A DNA stretch of 64,000 nt from the NCBI GenBank assembly GCA_023435725.1, contig JAEYRD010000145.1:57507-121506 (forward strand). Reading direction: 5' to 3'. The stretch comes from Pseudomonadota bacterium (GTDB lineage Bacteria > Pseudomonadota > Alphaproteobacteria > Rhizobiales > Xanthobacteraceae). Numbering within the stretch: the first letter of the stretch is position 1; the number at the start of each line of letters is the position of its first letter. The notes beneath the pieces were generated by a model, which worked only from the letters and a program-made list of their open reading frames with translations, had not been told where the DNA came from and did not search any database. Position numbers and translations under genes: made by a program. Below are positions 35,662 through 44,106 of the stretch, piece after piece.

Positions 35662-36387
35662 ATGGAAAAGGGAATTGCATCGCTAGGAGTTCTGGTGCTG
35701 TTTGCGGTACTGGCAATCCTCTTAGGCGTGGGGTTTCCGGTCATTAAGTCCGAAGCGCCGCTGAAGGCGTCTGACTGGCTCGGCTTCGCCGGAAACATTA
35801 TCGCGGCGGTATTCGCTGCTGTGGCGGCAGTGGTCGCCTGGGTCGCCGCACAGCGCCAGATTAAGCAGGCGACTCGCCAGAACTCGGTCATCGCGTACGG
35901 TACGTTGAGGGACGTCCTGGCATCCATCAACAGCGACGTAATCCTCAACCAAAAGATCCACCACGCGCTTGAGATGATTGCCAGCGATGCTCGAACGATG
36001 CGGCAGGAAGGTATTATCGGCGCGGCGGAGGCCGAGATGAACATCAGCATCATCCAGCGCTCACTTGGCGAACTCAGGACCGCGGAAGATGCGTTAATGG
36101 ATGGGCGAGCAAATCCGTGGGGAGGCTCGCAACACCGAAACGCACGCGAGAACCTTATTCATCTCATTGGAGTGTACGCCATTATGTGTGGGGGTGTGCT
36201 TCACACGCTCACGATGGCCAATGCGAAAACAGTCCCTGCAGAGCAGATTGTTGATGCCGTTGTCAGCAGTCTCAGGGAGGCAGCTGTAGAAGCCTCCGAG
36301 GTGTTTGGCGAGTTGGCGGTGGAGGAGATGGACAAAATTCATGAGTTGATGGACAAGCACTTTGAGAGCGTCACCGTTCATAGTTGA
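35662..36387 (+). CDS. Membrane protein of unknown function with helical cytoplasmic domain
   Basis: 241 residues from the ATG at 35662. There are two membrane segments (about 7-26 and 40-62), then a long soluble, mostly helical part starting VAAQRQIKQATRQNSVIAYGTLRD. The C-terminus is acidic (VFGELAVEEMDKIHELMDKH). It pairs with the preceding membrane protein in an AT-richer segment. No known domain is recognised. Helical cytoplasmic tails behind two membrane helices are common in accessory or defence-type genes, but nothing here proves that role. Confidence 0.65.
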   Translation: MEKGIASLGVLVLFAVLAILLGVGFPVIKSEAPLKASDWLGFAGNIIAAVFAAVAAVVAWVAAQRQIKQATRQNSVIAYGTLRDVLASINSDVILNQKIHHALEMIASDARTMRQEGIIGAAEAEMNISIIQRSLGELRTAEDALMDGRANPWGGSQHRNARENLIHLIGVYAIMCGGVLHTLTMANAKTVPAEQIVDAVVSSLREAAVEASEVFGELAVEEMDKIHELMDKHFESVTVHS

Positions 36388-36429
36388 TGAACGTAAGGCC
36401 CCTTAGCGGTGCCTTCGCCTTCCCTGAGC

Positions 36430-36549
36430 CTATTCGGGGCTCTGGTTCTTCTCAGCGATGAACGTGAATAGGTACTTCGTATCCGGGTTACACTGGTCGG
36501 CCTCGAAGCCTACTGTTGAGCCCCAGATCATGGCGGCAAACACTCCCAT
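36430..36549 (-). CDS. 39-residue protein of unknown function
   Basis: An ATG at 36549 is preceded by GAAGGA at good spacing and opens 39 codons ending at the TAG at 36430. The product starts MGVFAAMIWGSTVGFEADQC and ends FIAEKNQSPE. Its hydrophobic first ten residues and the single Cys suggest a membrane-associated or exported peptide. The frame stays open upstream, but the ribosome binding site decides for this start. It faces the neighbouring orphan genes. Confidence 0.45.
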   Translation of the reverse strand: MGVFAAMIWGSTVGFEADQCNPDTKYLFTFIAEKNQSPE

Positions 36550-36667
36550 CGTTGTTCCTTCTCGTTGATTTATCTTCGCTTGTTGGCGTAGCTTTATGAT
36601 ACGGCAACTGAAGGTTGGCGTCATCAAGTCTAGAATGTTGATGTATCTGCATATTTTCGGGGGATGC

Positions 36668-37078
36668 ATGTCCGAGTCGAACGCGCCTCTAGGCAGGCCA
36701 GGGAACGTCGCAAACAACGTCAAGACGATAGGGGCTCTGGTTATCGGAGTGGCCGTTGGCATCTTCGGGGCAGGTGCCTACTGGTCCAAGCTGCAAGACA
36801 AGATCGACACGGCTTATGAATTTGCGATCAAGAATAAGGATGCAAAGCCGGCCGGTGACGCTGGCCTTCGGGAGAACCTCAAGCACTGGGGCAATCTAGG
36901 ATCAAATCCGAAAGAGGCCGCACGGTCCGGTCCTGGTGGCGGTTACGACCATCCGAATACGATGTGCGAGGACGGCTTTTACGCCGTGGGCATTCAGACC
37001 TGGGGCAATTCTGGCGGGCAATGCAATGATTGCCTGACGGGCGCTCGGGTGATTTGTCGGCCACTCAAGACCGATTGA
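36668..37078 (+). CDS. Single-pass membrane protein with Cys-rich C-terminal domain
   Basis: 136 residues from the ATG at 36668, preceded by a G-rich ribosome binding site. One membrane helix (about 19-40: TIGALVIGVAVGIFGAGAYW) is followed by a polar linker. The C-terminal domain HPNTMCEDGFYAVGIQTWG ... QCNDCLTGARVICRPL has four cysteines and would suit an oxidising compartment. The order (CEDGFYAVG, then CNDCLTGARVIC) looks like a small disulfide-stabilised domain. Function unknown; composition is AT-richer than flanking housekeeping genes. Confidence 0.65.
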   Translation: MSESNAPLGRPGNVANNVKTIGALVIGVAVGIFGAGAYWSKLQDKIDTAYEFAIKNKDAKPAGDAGLRENLKHWGNLGSNPKEAARSGPGGGYDHPNTMCEDGFYAVGIQTWGNSGGQCNDCLTGARVICRPLKTD

Positions 37079-37145
37079 GCGGTTTGGTTGGGTTGTGCGC
37101 ATAATGATGCGTGGCCGTCGCACGCTCGCTCTGGCTGAATGACCT

Positions 37146-37418
37146 TCACCTGCTTAGCGTGCCCCCTGCCTGGACTTTGCGCCATGCGTCAAGCCAACCG
37201 ACCGTCAGTTTGTTGATGATCTGGTGAGCATCCGGTAACGGGATGTGCTGCGGGATCAAAGCGTCGAGTTGGGTTGCGTGCCTGATGCCTTCGGAGATCA
37301 CCCGGCATGTGTTCGCAGCAAATCTGAAGTCTCTAAGTTCTTGAACCGTAACGAAGCAGTGCTGCTCAAGCTCTGTTTGTCCCCCGACGTTGTCACGGAT
37401 TGCTTCGTATATCAGCAC
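37146..37418 (-). CDS. Possible 90-residue protein, low support
   Basis: Opens at a GTG directly after an in-frame TGA and encodes 90 residues with an amphipathic, protein-like composition (RDFRFAANTCRVISEGIRHA; HQIINKLTVGWLDAWRKVQ). No ribosome binding site is evident and no family is recognised. It could be the tail of a decayed gene. Confidence 0.3.
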   Translation of the reverse strand: MLIYEAIRDNVGGQTELEQHCFVTVQELRDFRFAANTCRVISEGIRHATQLDALIPQHIPLPDAHQIINKLTVGWLDAWRKVQAGGTLSR

Positions 37419-37570
37419 TCACGAGTCGGTCGGTGTTGGCGTCATGGGCCCAGGCCATGGTCGACGCGGGATTGCCAGACCAGTAGGGCGTGACGCGCGC
37501 TATAAGGCGTGTGCTCATCAAGCGTTTTCGGAGGTGGCTGAAGACCAATTGGCTCCAAGTACCGTCCTTT

Positions 37571-38299
37571 TCACTCGCTCGGGCTCGCGACCGTGTAGTC
37601 CGCGAAAAACATGTGGCTGTCGGCCTTCGACCACAGACCAATTCGGCCCGAGACAGGCTGAGCCAAGGTGTGCTCGAGATACAGCTTGCCATCGAGATAG
37701 CCTTCGACCTTCGTACCGCGGATACGGACCTTGAGGTCGTGCCACTGCCGCGTTGCGGTCGGCGTATTCCGCACCCATTTGACTGCGGACCGTTTCCCCT
37801 TCTCGAATTTCCAGAGCACGACATTGTCCTCGAGACAGTTCGCTCGGACGGTCAGGTAGTCTCCGTTCGGCTTGAGATTGAACAGGATCCCAGCGCCCTG
37901 ATCGATGCGGCCGGACAAACCTTCAAAGCGCACCGAAATCTCGCCGTCGGTGAAATTTTCGATCTTGGGTGCGACCGCGTAGGGGTAGTATGCGTAGGCT
38001 TGGACCCGATCCAGAAATTCCGCGTACCGCTCGCCATAGAGCGCACGCGCCTTGTCGGCGATGCCTGCGGATGATTGCCCTTCCTTCCACTGGCGACCAT
38101 CCACCGTGAGCACCTTCTTTCCGTTGTCCTCTTCGATTCTCCAGAAGCCGACAACCGGCACGAGCGCCTTAGGCTCCGCGCCGGCTGTCTCGTTCGAGAA
38201 GTCGATTTTGACAGGTTCAGCGGCCAGACCAGGAAAAGTGAGCGCGGCGAAGCTCATTGCCGCGAGGATGGCCACTCCGATTTTGTTGCCTGCACTCAT
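37571..38299 (-). CDS. Exported beta-sandwich protein (LamG / DUF1080-like)
   Basis: 242 residues with a signal peptide (GVAILAAMSFAALTFPGLAA). The mature part has the run of short beta strands of concanavalin-like domains: FEGLSGRIDQGAGILFNLK, DYLTVRANCLEDNVVLWKFEKG, WHDLKVRIRGTKVEGYLDGKLYLEH and SGRIGLWSKADSHMFFADY. Related proteins bind or cleave sugars in the periplasm. Its ATG overlaps the permease stop codon (ATGA), so it is the last gene of the ABC operon and probably works with the exporter. Confidence 0.75.
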   Translation of the reverse strand: MSAGNKIGVAILAAMSFAALTFPGLAAEPVKIDFSNETAGAEPKALVPVVGFWRIEEDNGKKVLTVDGRQWKEGQSSAGIADKARALYGERYAEFLDRVQAYAYYPYAVAPKIENFTDGEISVRFEGLSGRIDQGAGILFNLKPNGDYLTVRANCLEDNVVLWKFEKGKRSAVKWVRNTPTATRQWHDLKVRIRGTKVEGYLDGKLYLEHTLAQPVSGRIGLWSKADSHMFFADYTVASPSE

Positions 38300-39672
38300 G
38301 GCTTAGCTCCTTCATGAGGGACGAATGGCTTAACCGCAGGAAGTCGGCGGACCCACCACCAGGCCAGCGCAATCAGCAACGGCAATCCGGCGAAGAACCA
38401 GAGCAATGCCGCTTCCGCGTTCACGACCAGGGGATAGCCGGGATATTCGTCACTCGATCCAGGTGGCGGCGGCTGCACTCCCGCAAGGGCGTATAAGAGC
38501 GGCAGTATTTCGCGAGGACTTGTGGAGCGGCTGATGTCCATTCGGCCGCCGTATGTGTATTCGATCTGACCATAAGCTTCCGACGGACCGGCGACGGCCT
38601 GCCGCCCGCCCGCCAGAACGACCGTGACGTTCGGTATCGCGCGCTCCAGCTTCGAGAGCACGTTCCGACGCAGATCGATGTACCGGGGATCTTCAGGGAC
38701 GAGGTTAACCGAAATTGTCAGGGGGAGGCGAAGCCCAGCCAGCAACCGCTCATCGGCCGAAGAGAACGAATTTCGGCGGTCTTCGCTGAGATCGACAACA
38801 TTTCTGACCTGCGCCGCAATGCCGAGAGCGATCGTGATCCCAAACAAGCAGAAGAGCGAGCGGACCGACTTCACGCGCAGGGAGATGCCAGGCGGAAGCC
38901 ACACGGTTGTCAGAACCGCCAGTCCACAGACGACAGCGGCGATTCCGAGCGCCAGGCCCGCCGAGAAAAGTCCTTGTTCAAATGGCCGCAATGTCTGGGT
39001 CAGAGACGTCTGCGCGATCCAGGCCGGCACTCCCGAACGGCCTGCGAGCGTGAAGTCCAGCACCCACGAGCCGATCGTTACCGCAAGCGCGATGATGGCG
39101 GCCGTCGACGAACTGTCAGAGATGATCGCAGCGAACAGCCCGACGGCGCCGACCAACAAACCATAGAGCAAGTGACCAAGCAGAAGATTGAGCGTCTCAA
39201 CCGAAGCCAAATGACCGCCCAACATTGTCCAGATCGCGAGTGCCGAGAGCGCGGGAATGCTGACGAGGCACCAGGCCGCAAGCACGGCGCAAAGTTTCGC
39301 GGACACGAGCGTCGCGTAACGGTACGGCAGTTGAACCAGCAGGTGCAGCGCCCCGCTCTCCTTTTCCTGGCCGAGCACACGAATCGCCACGAAAGGGAAC
39401 AGGAGCGTCACCGCCACGTAAAACGAGCCGAATGTCGGAACCAGAATGCCGTCGAGCGGCGACAGGCTCTTCGCCAACACCGGCGACTGCAAGGCGGCCG
39501 AACTGGATGCGCTGTAGAGCGACACCGCTTCGGCGAAGCTGTATCCGACGAGAGGACAGACGAGCAGCAGCATTGTCCAGAGGGCGCGTCCGGCCGCGAT
39601 CTCGCGGAGCTCCTTCGTGAGCAGCGGAGCGATTGAAGCGCCCGAAGGGACATATGGCTCACGTGAGCGCAA
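38296..39672 (-). CDS. ABC-2 permease with fused GldG-like extracytoplasmic domain
   Basis: 458 residues from a TTG at 39672, which has GAGGAG about 8 bp upstream and overlaps the ATPase gene by 14 bp. The first two thirds form six helices of an ABC-2 permease, with VAIRVLGQEKESGALHLLVQLP, a GldF/NosY-like feature. Then comes a soluble region (about 325-430: SSADERLLAGLRLPLTISVNL, LSKLERAIPNVTVVLAGG) and a last helix LLWFFAGLPLLIALAWWW. The soluble part resembles GldG-type domains, usually a separate protein. The substrate is unknown. Confidence 0.75.
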   Translation of the reverse strand: MRSREPYVPSGASIAPLLTKELREIAAGRALWTMLLLVCPLVGYSFAEAVSLYSASSSAALQSPVLAKSLSPLDGILVPTFGSFYVAVTLLFPFVAIRVLGQEKESGALHLLVQLPYRYATLVSAKLCAVLAAWCLVSIPALSALAIWTMLGGHLASVETLNLLLGHLLYGLLVGAVGLFAAIISDSSSTAAIIALAVTIGSWVLDFTLAGRSGVPAWIAQTSLTQTLRPFEQGLFSAGLALGIAAVVCGLAVLTTVWLPPGISLRVKSVRSLFCLFGITIALGIAAQVRNVVDLSEDRRNSFSSADERLLAGLRLPLTISVNLVPEDPRYIDLRRNVLSKLERAIPNVTVVLAGGRQAVAGPSEAYGQIEYTYGGRMDISRSTSPREILPLLYALAGVQPPPPGSSDEYPGYPLVVNAEAALLWFFAGLPLLIALAWWWVRRLPAVKPFVPHEGAKP

Positions 39673-40387
39673 GGAAAATCTCCTCAAGCGATCCTGCCCG
39701 CAGTCCAGTTTCCGCACGCAATTCCGCCAGCGCGCCGATGCCACGCACCCGCCCCGCCGAGAGCAGAATAAAGCGATCACAAACCCGTTCTGCATCCGCG
39801 AGCTGATGAATGGATAGGATCAGGGTGCGTCCGCGCGCCGTCTCATTGCGCAGCACGCCAACAATGTCGCGTGTCTGACGCAAATCGAATCCATCGAACG
39901 GCTCATCCATCAGCAACAATCGATGCGGCGCCAGCAGGCCGAGGGCCAGCATGAGGCGGCGGGCATAGCCCTTTGAGAGCGCCTGCACGTGCTTGCGAAG
40001 AACGGGCTGCAATCCGAGCACGGCGACGATTTCGCCGATCTCCCTGTCCGATCGCCGAAACACGCTCGCAACGAACGAGACCACCTGCCACGCCGATTGG
40101 TCGCGGTAGGGGCGCACGGCGTCGGGAAGATAGAACATTACGTCGCGGCGGTGGGGCAGGCCCAGCGGTTCGCCACACCAGAGGATTTCACCTGCATCGA
40201 CCGGCAGGAGACCGGCAATTGCTTCCAGCAGCGTCGTTTTGCCGGCACCATTGGGGCCGATGACTCCGAGGATCTCGCCCGCGACGGCCGAGAAGGCGAC
40301 ACGATCGATAGCGGCGACCTCGCCTCCAAAGCGCTTGGTCAGATTCTCGACCGTCAGCAGCGACGTTGAGTTGCCTCTCTCCATCAT
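39659..40387 (-). CDS. ABC transporter ATP-binding protein
   Basis: 242 residues. Walker A GPNGAGKTT, the signature in LSKGYARRLMLALGLLAP, Walker B LLLMDEPFDGFD and the switch His in LSIHQLADAERVCDRF are all present. The signature is SKGYARR rather than SGGQ, as in the CcmA/NosF/GldA type that drives ABC-2 permeases. The ATG at 40387 has GAGAGG upstream. It lies between the small exported peptide gene and the permease, with which it overlaps. Confidence 0.9.
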   Translation of the reverse strand: MMERGNSTSLLTVENLTKRFGGEVAAIDRVAFSAVAGEILGVIGPNGAGKTTLLEAIAGLLPVDAGEILWCGEPLGLPHRRDVMFYLPDAVRPYRDQSAWQVVSFVASVFRRSDREIGEIVAVLGLQPVLRKHVQALSKGYARRLMLALGLLAPHRLLLMDEPFDGFDLRQTRDIVGVLRNETARGRTLILSIHQLADAERVCDRFILLSAGRVRGIGALAELRAETGLRAGSLEEIFLALT

Positions 40388-40396
40388 CGGCACCTC

Positions 40397-40546
40397 TCAT
40401 AGTCGGGAGAGATAGTGCGCAAGCGCCGAAAGGTCCGGTTCGCTTACGGTGTCTGCTGAAACCTGACGAGCGCCGGCGGCGACCAGCGCGAGACAGAGCG
40501 CTACGCGCGCAAAACTCCAATGAGAGATTGATTGATTGGCGGGCAT
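40397..40546 (-). CDS. 49-residue exported peptide resembling a cytochrome c tail
   Basis: ATG at 40546 with AAGGA about 8 bp upstream; the stop (40397-40399) is 9 bp before the ATPase start. After a signal peptide (FARVALCLALVAAGARQVSA) only 18 residues remain, DTVSEPDLSALAHYLSRL. That tail matches the last helix of class I cytochromes c (acidic, DLxALAxYL), but there is no CXXCH. It may be a cytochrome gene with an internal in-frame deletion, or a genuine mini-protein. It is the first gene of the ABC operon. Confidence 0.55.
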   Translation of the reverse strand: MPANQSISHWSFARVALCLALVAAGARQVSADTVSEPDLSALAHYLSRL

Positions 40547-41038
40547 GCAGCGTCCTTGCAATAAAACGGACGCGATACTTAGGCATGTCGCCTCGTGGGG
40601 AGATCGCCTTTCCCCATGCCCGCGAATTTGCTGAACGGACCTTGCTTGTCAATCGGAACCACCCCGTATGGGCGGGGAACTACCGAAGGGTCACCTCCAT
40701 TTGATCAGGGAGGCAGCACGCCACCGCGTCCATAGCGAAGCCCCCGCGCGCTGCCAGTGCGCCAATGGATCGCCTGAATCCGCATCTGAACATCTTCGGC
40801 ATCTTCCCGGTCCTGCTTGCGGGCCTGCTCGGCTTGCCGCGGAGTTTGATCTGGTTCGTCGTCAAAAACAGGCTACGGTCTAATTGATACGCCACGAGCG
40901 GGCGGCCGCTGGCCTCGTTGTACGGCTTTCATTGAAATGAGACGCACCGCCTGATACTGTCGTAACGGGGGAGTGGCAGCCTCCCCATTAAATGGCCATC
41001 CCATTCAAGTGCTGCTCGCTTGGTTTTGGAGCGAGCAC
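40547..41038. other. Intergenic region upstream of the ABC operon and the TauE-like gene
   Basis: 492 bp between divergent genes. A TTGACA lies on the minus strand at 40647-40652, but no good -10 follows at the right distance. No ORF with a ribosome binding site or clear hairpin is seen. The promoters of both flanking units should be here. Confidence 0.35.
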
Positions 41039-41770
41039 ATGGATGGGTTCTCGGTAGATCTGGCAATCTTTCTCGGCGCAACATTTGCCGGCGCGCTGGT
41101 CGCCGGGCTCTCTGGTTTTGCGTTTGGCCTGATCGCGGCATCGCTGTGGCTTTACGTCCTTTCGCCTCTTCAGACCGCAACCCTCATCATTGTGTTCGGG
41201 CTGATCGTGCAAGGGTACTCCGTCTGGAAGCTTCGTCACGCCCTCGATTGGACGAAGCTCTGGCCGTTCCTGGTCGGCGCAGCGATTGGTGTTCCCGTCG
41301 GCGTATCGATTTTGACATGGGCCAACCCTGCCCATGTCCGCGCGGCCGTAGGGATCTTTCTAGTTCTCTACAGCCTCTATGCCCTCTTTCGTCCCGCCAT
41401 CAAACCGATCACGCGCGGGGGAGCCACCGCCGATGCGGGGATCGGCTTTCTCAACGGCGTTCTCGCCGGCGTCACTGGCCTTGCCGGCATTCTCGTGACG
41501 ATATGGTGCGGCATGCGTGGCTGGCCAAAGGATCAACAGCGCACCGTCTTCCAACCCGTGGCCGTTGCCATCTTCGTCATGAGCGCAGCCTGGCTTGGCG
41601 TGAAGGGCGCCGTGTCAGCCGAAACGCTGCGGCTTATCCTTTATGGCTTTCCGGTTCTATTGGCCGGCACGTGGCTTGGCATGAAGTTGTACGGTCGCGT
41701 TAACGAAGGGACGTTCCGCCAAATTGTTCTGGTGCTACTGTTACTATCGGGAGCGACATTGATTGCTTAA
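41039..41770 (+). CDS. TauE/SafE-family sulfite exporter-like permease
   Basis: 243 residues from the ATG at 41039, with GGAG eight bases before it; an in-frame GTG at 40973 would add 22 residues. It has about eight membrane helices in two halves, each starting with the family motif (FAGALVAGLSGFAFGLIAASL and FLNGVLAGVTGLAGILVTIW). Family members export sulfite, sulfoacetate or other organic anions. No sulfur gene is adjacent, so the substrate is unknown. It converges with lpxXL. Confidence 0.9.
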   Translation: MDGFSVDLAIFLGATFAGALVAGLSGFAFGLIAASLWLYVLSPLQTATLIIVFGLIVQGYSVWKLRHALDWTKLWPFLVGAAIGVPVGVSILTWANPAHVRAAVGIFLVLYSLYALFRPAIKPITRGGATADAGIGFLNGVLAGVTGLAGILVTIWCGMRGWPKDQQRTVFQPVAVAIFVMSAAWLGVKGAVSAETLRLILYGFPVLLAGTWLGMKLYGRVNEGTFRQIVLVLLLLSGATLIA

Positions 41771-41838
41771 CGCGGCCTTCGCCGCTGTCCCGGTCCCTGA
41801 CGGCGTCGCTACGTTCTTCAGCTTTAGACTAACGCGCC

Positions 41839-42771
41839 TTACCGCCACCTGCGGTGCAGCCAGAGCCACTGCTCGGGATGCTCGCGGACCCAGCCTTCCA
41901 CCACGCTCGTGATCGCCTGCGTCGTGCCCTGGATGTCGATCTTGCCCTCGGCGTCGCGCACCGGCTTGACCTCCTCGGTCAGCTCTCCGGTGAAGCGGCC
42001 GCCGGGCAGGCGGATGATGCGCACGCCATGGATCGGGCATTCGACCTGGCGCAAGAGGCGCGCCAGCATCGGATTGGCGCGGGTCTTGCGGCCGAAGAAG
42101 GTGACCTCGACGCCACCGGTCAGATACTGGTCGATCAGCATGGCGACGTGCTTGCCGTCCTTCAGTGCCTGCGCGAGCCGGAGCGGTGCGCCACGGCCCG
42201 CGGGGATCAGCGTGCCCATGTTGACCTGGCGCATCTCCTGGATGATGCGGTCGGCGGAGGCGATGTTCGGCCGGCGATAGAGGATCGCAGTGTCCAGCCC
42301 ATGCGCGACGGCGGCGAGCGCCGGCAATTCCCAATTGGCGAGATGTGAGGCGAAGATCAGCGCCGGCTTGCCGTCGTCGCGGATCTGGTCGAACAGCTCG
42401 ATGCTGCGCTGGGGTAATTCGATCCGGCTTTTTTCCGGATGGTCGCGGTCGTAATCCCAGACGTGGTCCATATGGGCGAATTCGGCGCCGACGCGGCCGA
42501 GATTGTCCCAGACGCCCATCAGGATCTGTTCGATCTCCTCGGGCGACTTTTCCGGAAAGGCGGCAGCGAGGTTGGCGCGGCCGATGCGGTGCTCGCGCAG
42601 GCGCGGGCCGATCATCTTGGTAACGCGCGCGAAGAAATCCGAGGTCTTGACCGGATCGAAATAGCGCGTGGTGCGCAGCATGGCGACGGTGGCCGCACCG
42701 ATCAGGCTTCCGCCCAGCGATTTGGCGGCCTCCCGCGCGCGGGCCTTCGTGCTCGCAGGAAGCAGTGCCAT
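41839..42771 (-). CDS. lpxXL: Lipid A very-long-chain acyltransferase (LpxXL-like)
   Basis: 310 residues of the LpxL/HtrB lysophospholipid acyltransferase family. The catalytic HX4E motif is SHLANWE (His143, Glu148), followed by ILYRRPNIASADRIIQEMR and MLIDQYLTGGVEVTFFGRKT. The gene order with fabF1XL, fabF2XL, fabZXL and acpXL identifies it as the enzyme that adds the long hydroxylated acyl chain from AcpXL to lipid A at the inner membrane. It begins 8 bp after the fabF1XL stop, with no gene in between. Confidence 0.88.
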   Translation of the reverse strand: MALLPASTKARAREAAKSLGGSLIGAATVAMLRTTRYFDPVKTSDFFARVTKMIGPRLREHRIGRANLAAAFPEKSPEEIEQILMGVWDNLGRVGAEFAHMDHVWDYDRDHPEKSRIELPQRSIELFDQIRDDGKPALIFASHLANWELPALAAVAHGLDTAILYRRPNIASADRIIQEMRQVNMGTLIPAGRGAPLRLAQALKDGKHVAMLIDQYLTGGVEVTFFGRKTRANPMLARLLRQVECPIHGVRIIRLPGGRFTGELTEEVKPVRDAEGKIDIQGTTQAITSVVEGWVREHPEQWLWLHRRWR

Positions 42772-42779
42772 GCGTCCGG

Positions 42780-44057
42780 TCAGGCCGGTTCGCGGGTCAG
42801 GATCAGCGAGGCGTTCTGGCCGCCGAAGCCGAACGAGTTCGACATCACGGCGGTGACGCGGGCGTCGCGCGCCTTGTTGCCAACGACGTCGAACAGGATC
42901 GTGGGGTCCGGAATGTCGTAGTTGATTGTCGGCGGAATGCGCTGATGCTCGAGCGTCAGCAGCGAGAAGATCGCCTCGACCGCACCGGCCGCCGAGATGG
43001 TGTGGCCGACCATCGACTTGTTCGAGGTGACCGGGATCTTCTGCACGAGCTCGCCGAACACGGCCGATGTCGTATTGTACTCCATCTTGTCGTTTTCGGG
43101 CGTCGAGGTGCCGTGGGCGTTGATGTGGTCGATCTGGTCCGGCGTCATGCCGGCGTCGGCCAGCGTCTTATTCATGCAGCCGATGATCGGCTTGCCGTCG
43201 GGCGAAGAACGGGTGCGGTGGAAGGAATCGGTGAGCTCGCCGCAGCCGGCGATCACGCCAAGGATCTTTGCGCCGCGCGCGGTTGCGGCTTCATAGCTTT
43301 CGAGCACGAGGGCTCCGGCCCCTTCCGCCATGACGAAACCGTCGCGGTTCTTGGAGAAGGGGCGGGAGGCCGCCTGCGGCGGATCGTTCTGGGTCGACAG
43401 CGCCGAGAGCAGCGAGAAGCGCACGAGGGCTTCCGGGTTCACGGTGCCGTCGGTCGCCACGCACAGCGCGGCATCGGTCTCGCCGCGCCGGATCGCCTCG
43501 ACGCCGAGCTGGATCGAGGTCGCGCCCGAAGCGCAGGCCGTCGACAGCGAGATCGGTGAGCCCTTGGTGCCGAAAGTGTCGGCGAGGTGCGCGGCCACCG
43601 AGCCGAACATGAAGCGGTGATGATAGGCGCTGTACTTGCCGCCGCCGGAGATGCGCAGCAGGTCGTCATAGTTGATGTCGAGCTTGCCGACGGCACGGCC
43701 GAGCTCGCGGCGCTGCGGCCATTCGACCTCGACCGGCGCAACCGCCAGGAAGAGGGGACCCGGGAAATCGCCCTTGGTGCCGATGCCAGCCTGCTCGAGC
43801 GCTTCCTGCGTGACGAGATCAGCCATCCGCTCGGACAGGGCCGTGGAGGAGAACGGATCGACGCTGACGAAATCCACCGTGCCGGCCATCGTCGTCTTCA
43901 GGCCGTCGATCGGAAAGCGCGTAATGGTGCGGATGCCGGATTCGCCGGCGACGAGCTTTGCCCAGTTGTCGGCCTTGCCGGCGCCGAGCGAGGTCATGAT
44001 GCCCATGCCGGTAACGACGACGACGGGACGCCCGAATTTGTCGCGTGGTGCAGTCAT
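42780..44057 (-). CDS. fabF1XL: Beta-ketoacyl-ACP synthase, very-long-chain type (FabF1XL)
   Basis: 425 residues with an intact KAS II active site: Cys175 in LSTACASGA, His315 in NAHGTSTP, Lys347 in SNKSM and His352 in VGHTISAAGAVEAIFS. It elongates acyl chains on AcpXL towards the C26-C28 lipid A fatty acid. It is followed by lpxXL and preceded by the catalytically degenerate FabF2XL, with which it may pair. 48 bp separate it from fabF2XL. Confidence 0.9.
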   Translation of the reverse strand: MTAPRDKFGRPVVVVTGMGIMTSLGAGKADNWAKLVAGESGIRTITRFPIDGLKTTMAGTVDFVSVDPFSSTALSERMADLVTQEALEQAGIGTKGDFPGPLFLAVAPVEVEWPQRRELGRAVGKLDINYDDLLRISGGGKYSAYHHRFMFGSVAAHLADTFGTKGSPISLSTACASGATSIQLGVEAIRRGETDAALCVATDGTVNPEALVRFSLLSALSTQNDPPQAASRPFSKNRDGFVMAEGAGALVLESYEAATARGAKILGVIAGCGELTDSFHRTRSSPDGKPIIGCMNKTLADAGMTPDQIDHINAHGTSTPENDKMEYNTTSAVFGELVQKIPVTSNKSMVGHTISAAGAVEAIFSLLTLEHQRIPPTINYDIPDPTILFDVVGNKARDARVTAVMSNSFGFGGQNASLILTREPA

Positions 44058-44091
44058 GTGTCCCCCGATAAAGCTAGAGCGTGATCCGGCA

Positions 44092-44106
44092 AAGCGCGTC
44101 GCGCTT
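44092..44106. repeat. Palindrome overlapping the fabF2XL stop codon
   Basis: AAGCGCG and CGCGCTT around a single T; the right end reaches the fabF2XL stop (TCA at 44106-44108 on the plus strand). Next to it, AGAGCGTGATCCGG (44077-44090) matches one end of the repeat at 5217-5265. This is a shortened copy of the composite element at dgkA. Confidence 0.6.

Noticed and set aside
34985..36387. The two adjacent membrane genes as a known defence system
   Set aside because: No recognisable nuclease, toxin or ATPase motif is visible in either protein; only membrane helices and a helical tail, so no system can be named.
37393..37824. Minus-strand frame overlapping the exported beta-sandwich gene's 3' end
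   Set aside because: Most of its length is antisense-frame noise inside the neighbouring gene; the free 40-codon tail has no ribosome binding site.
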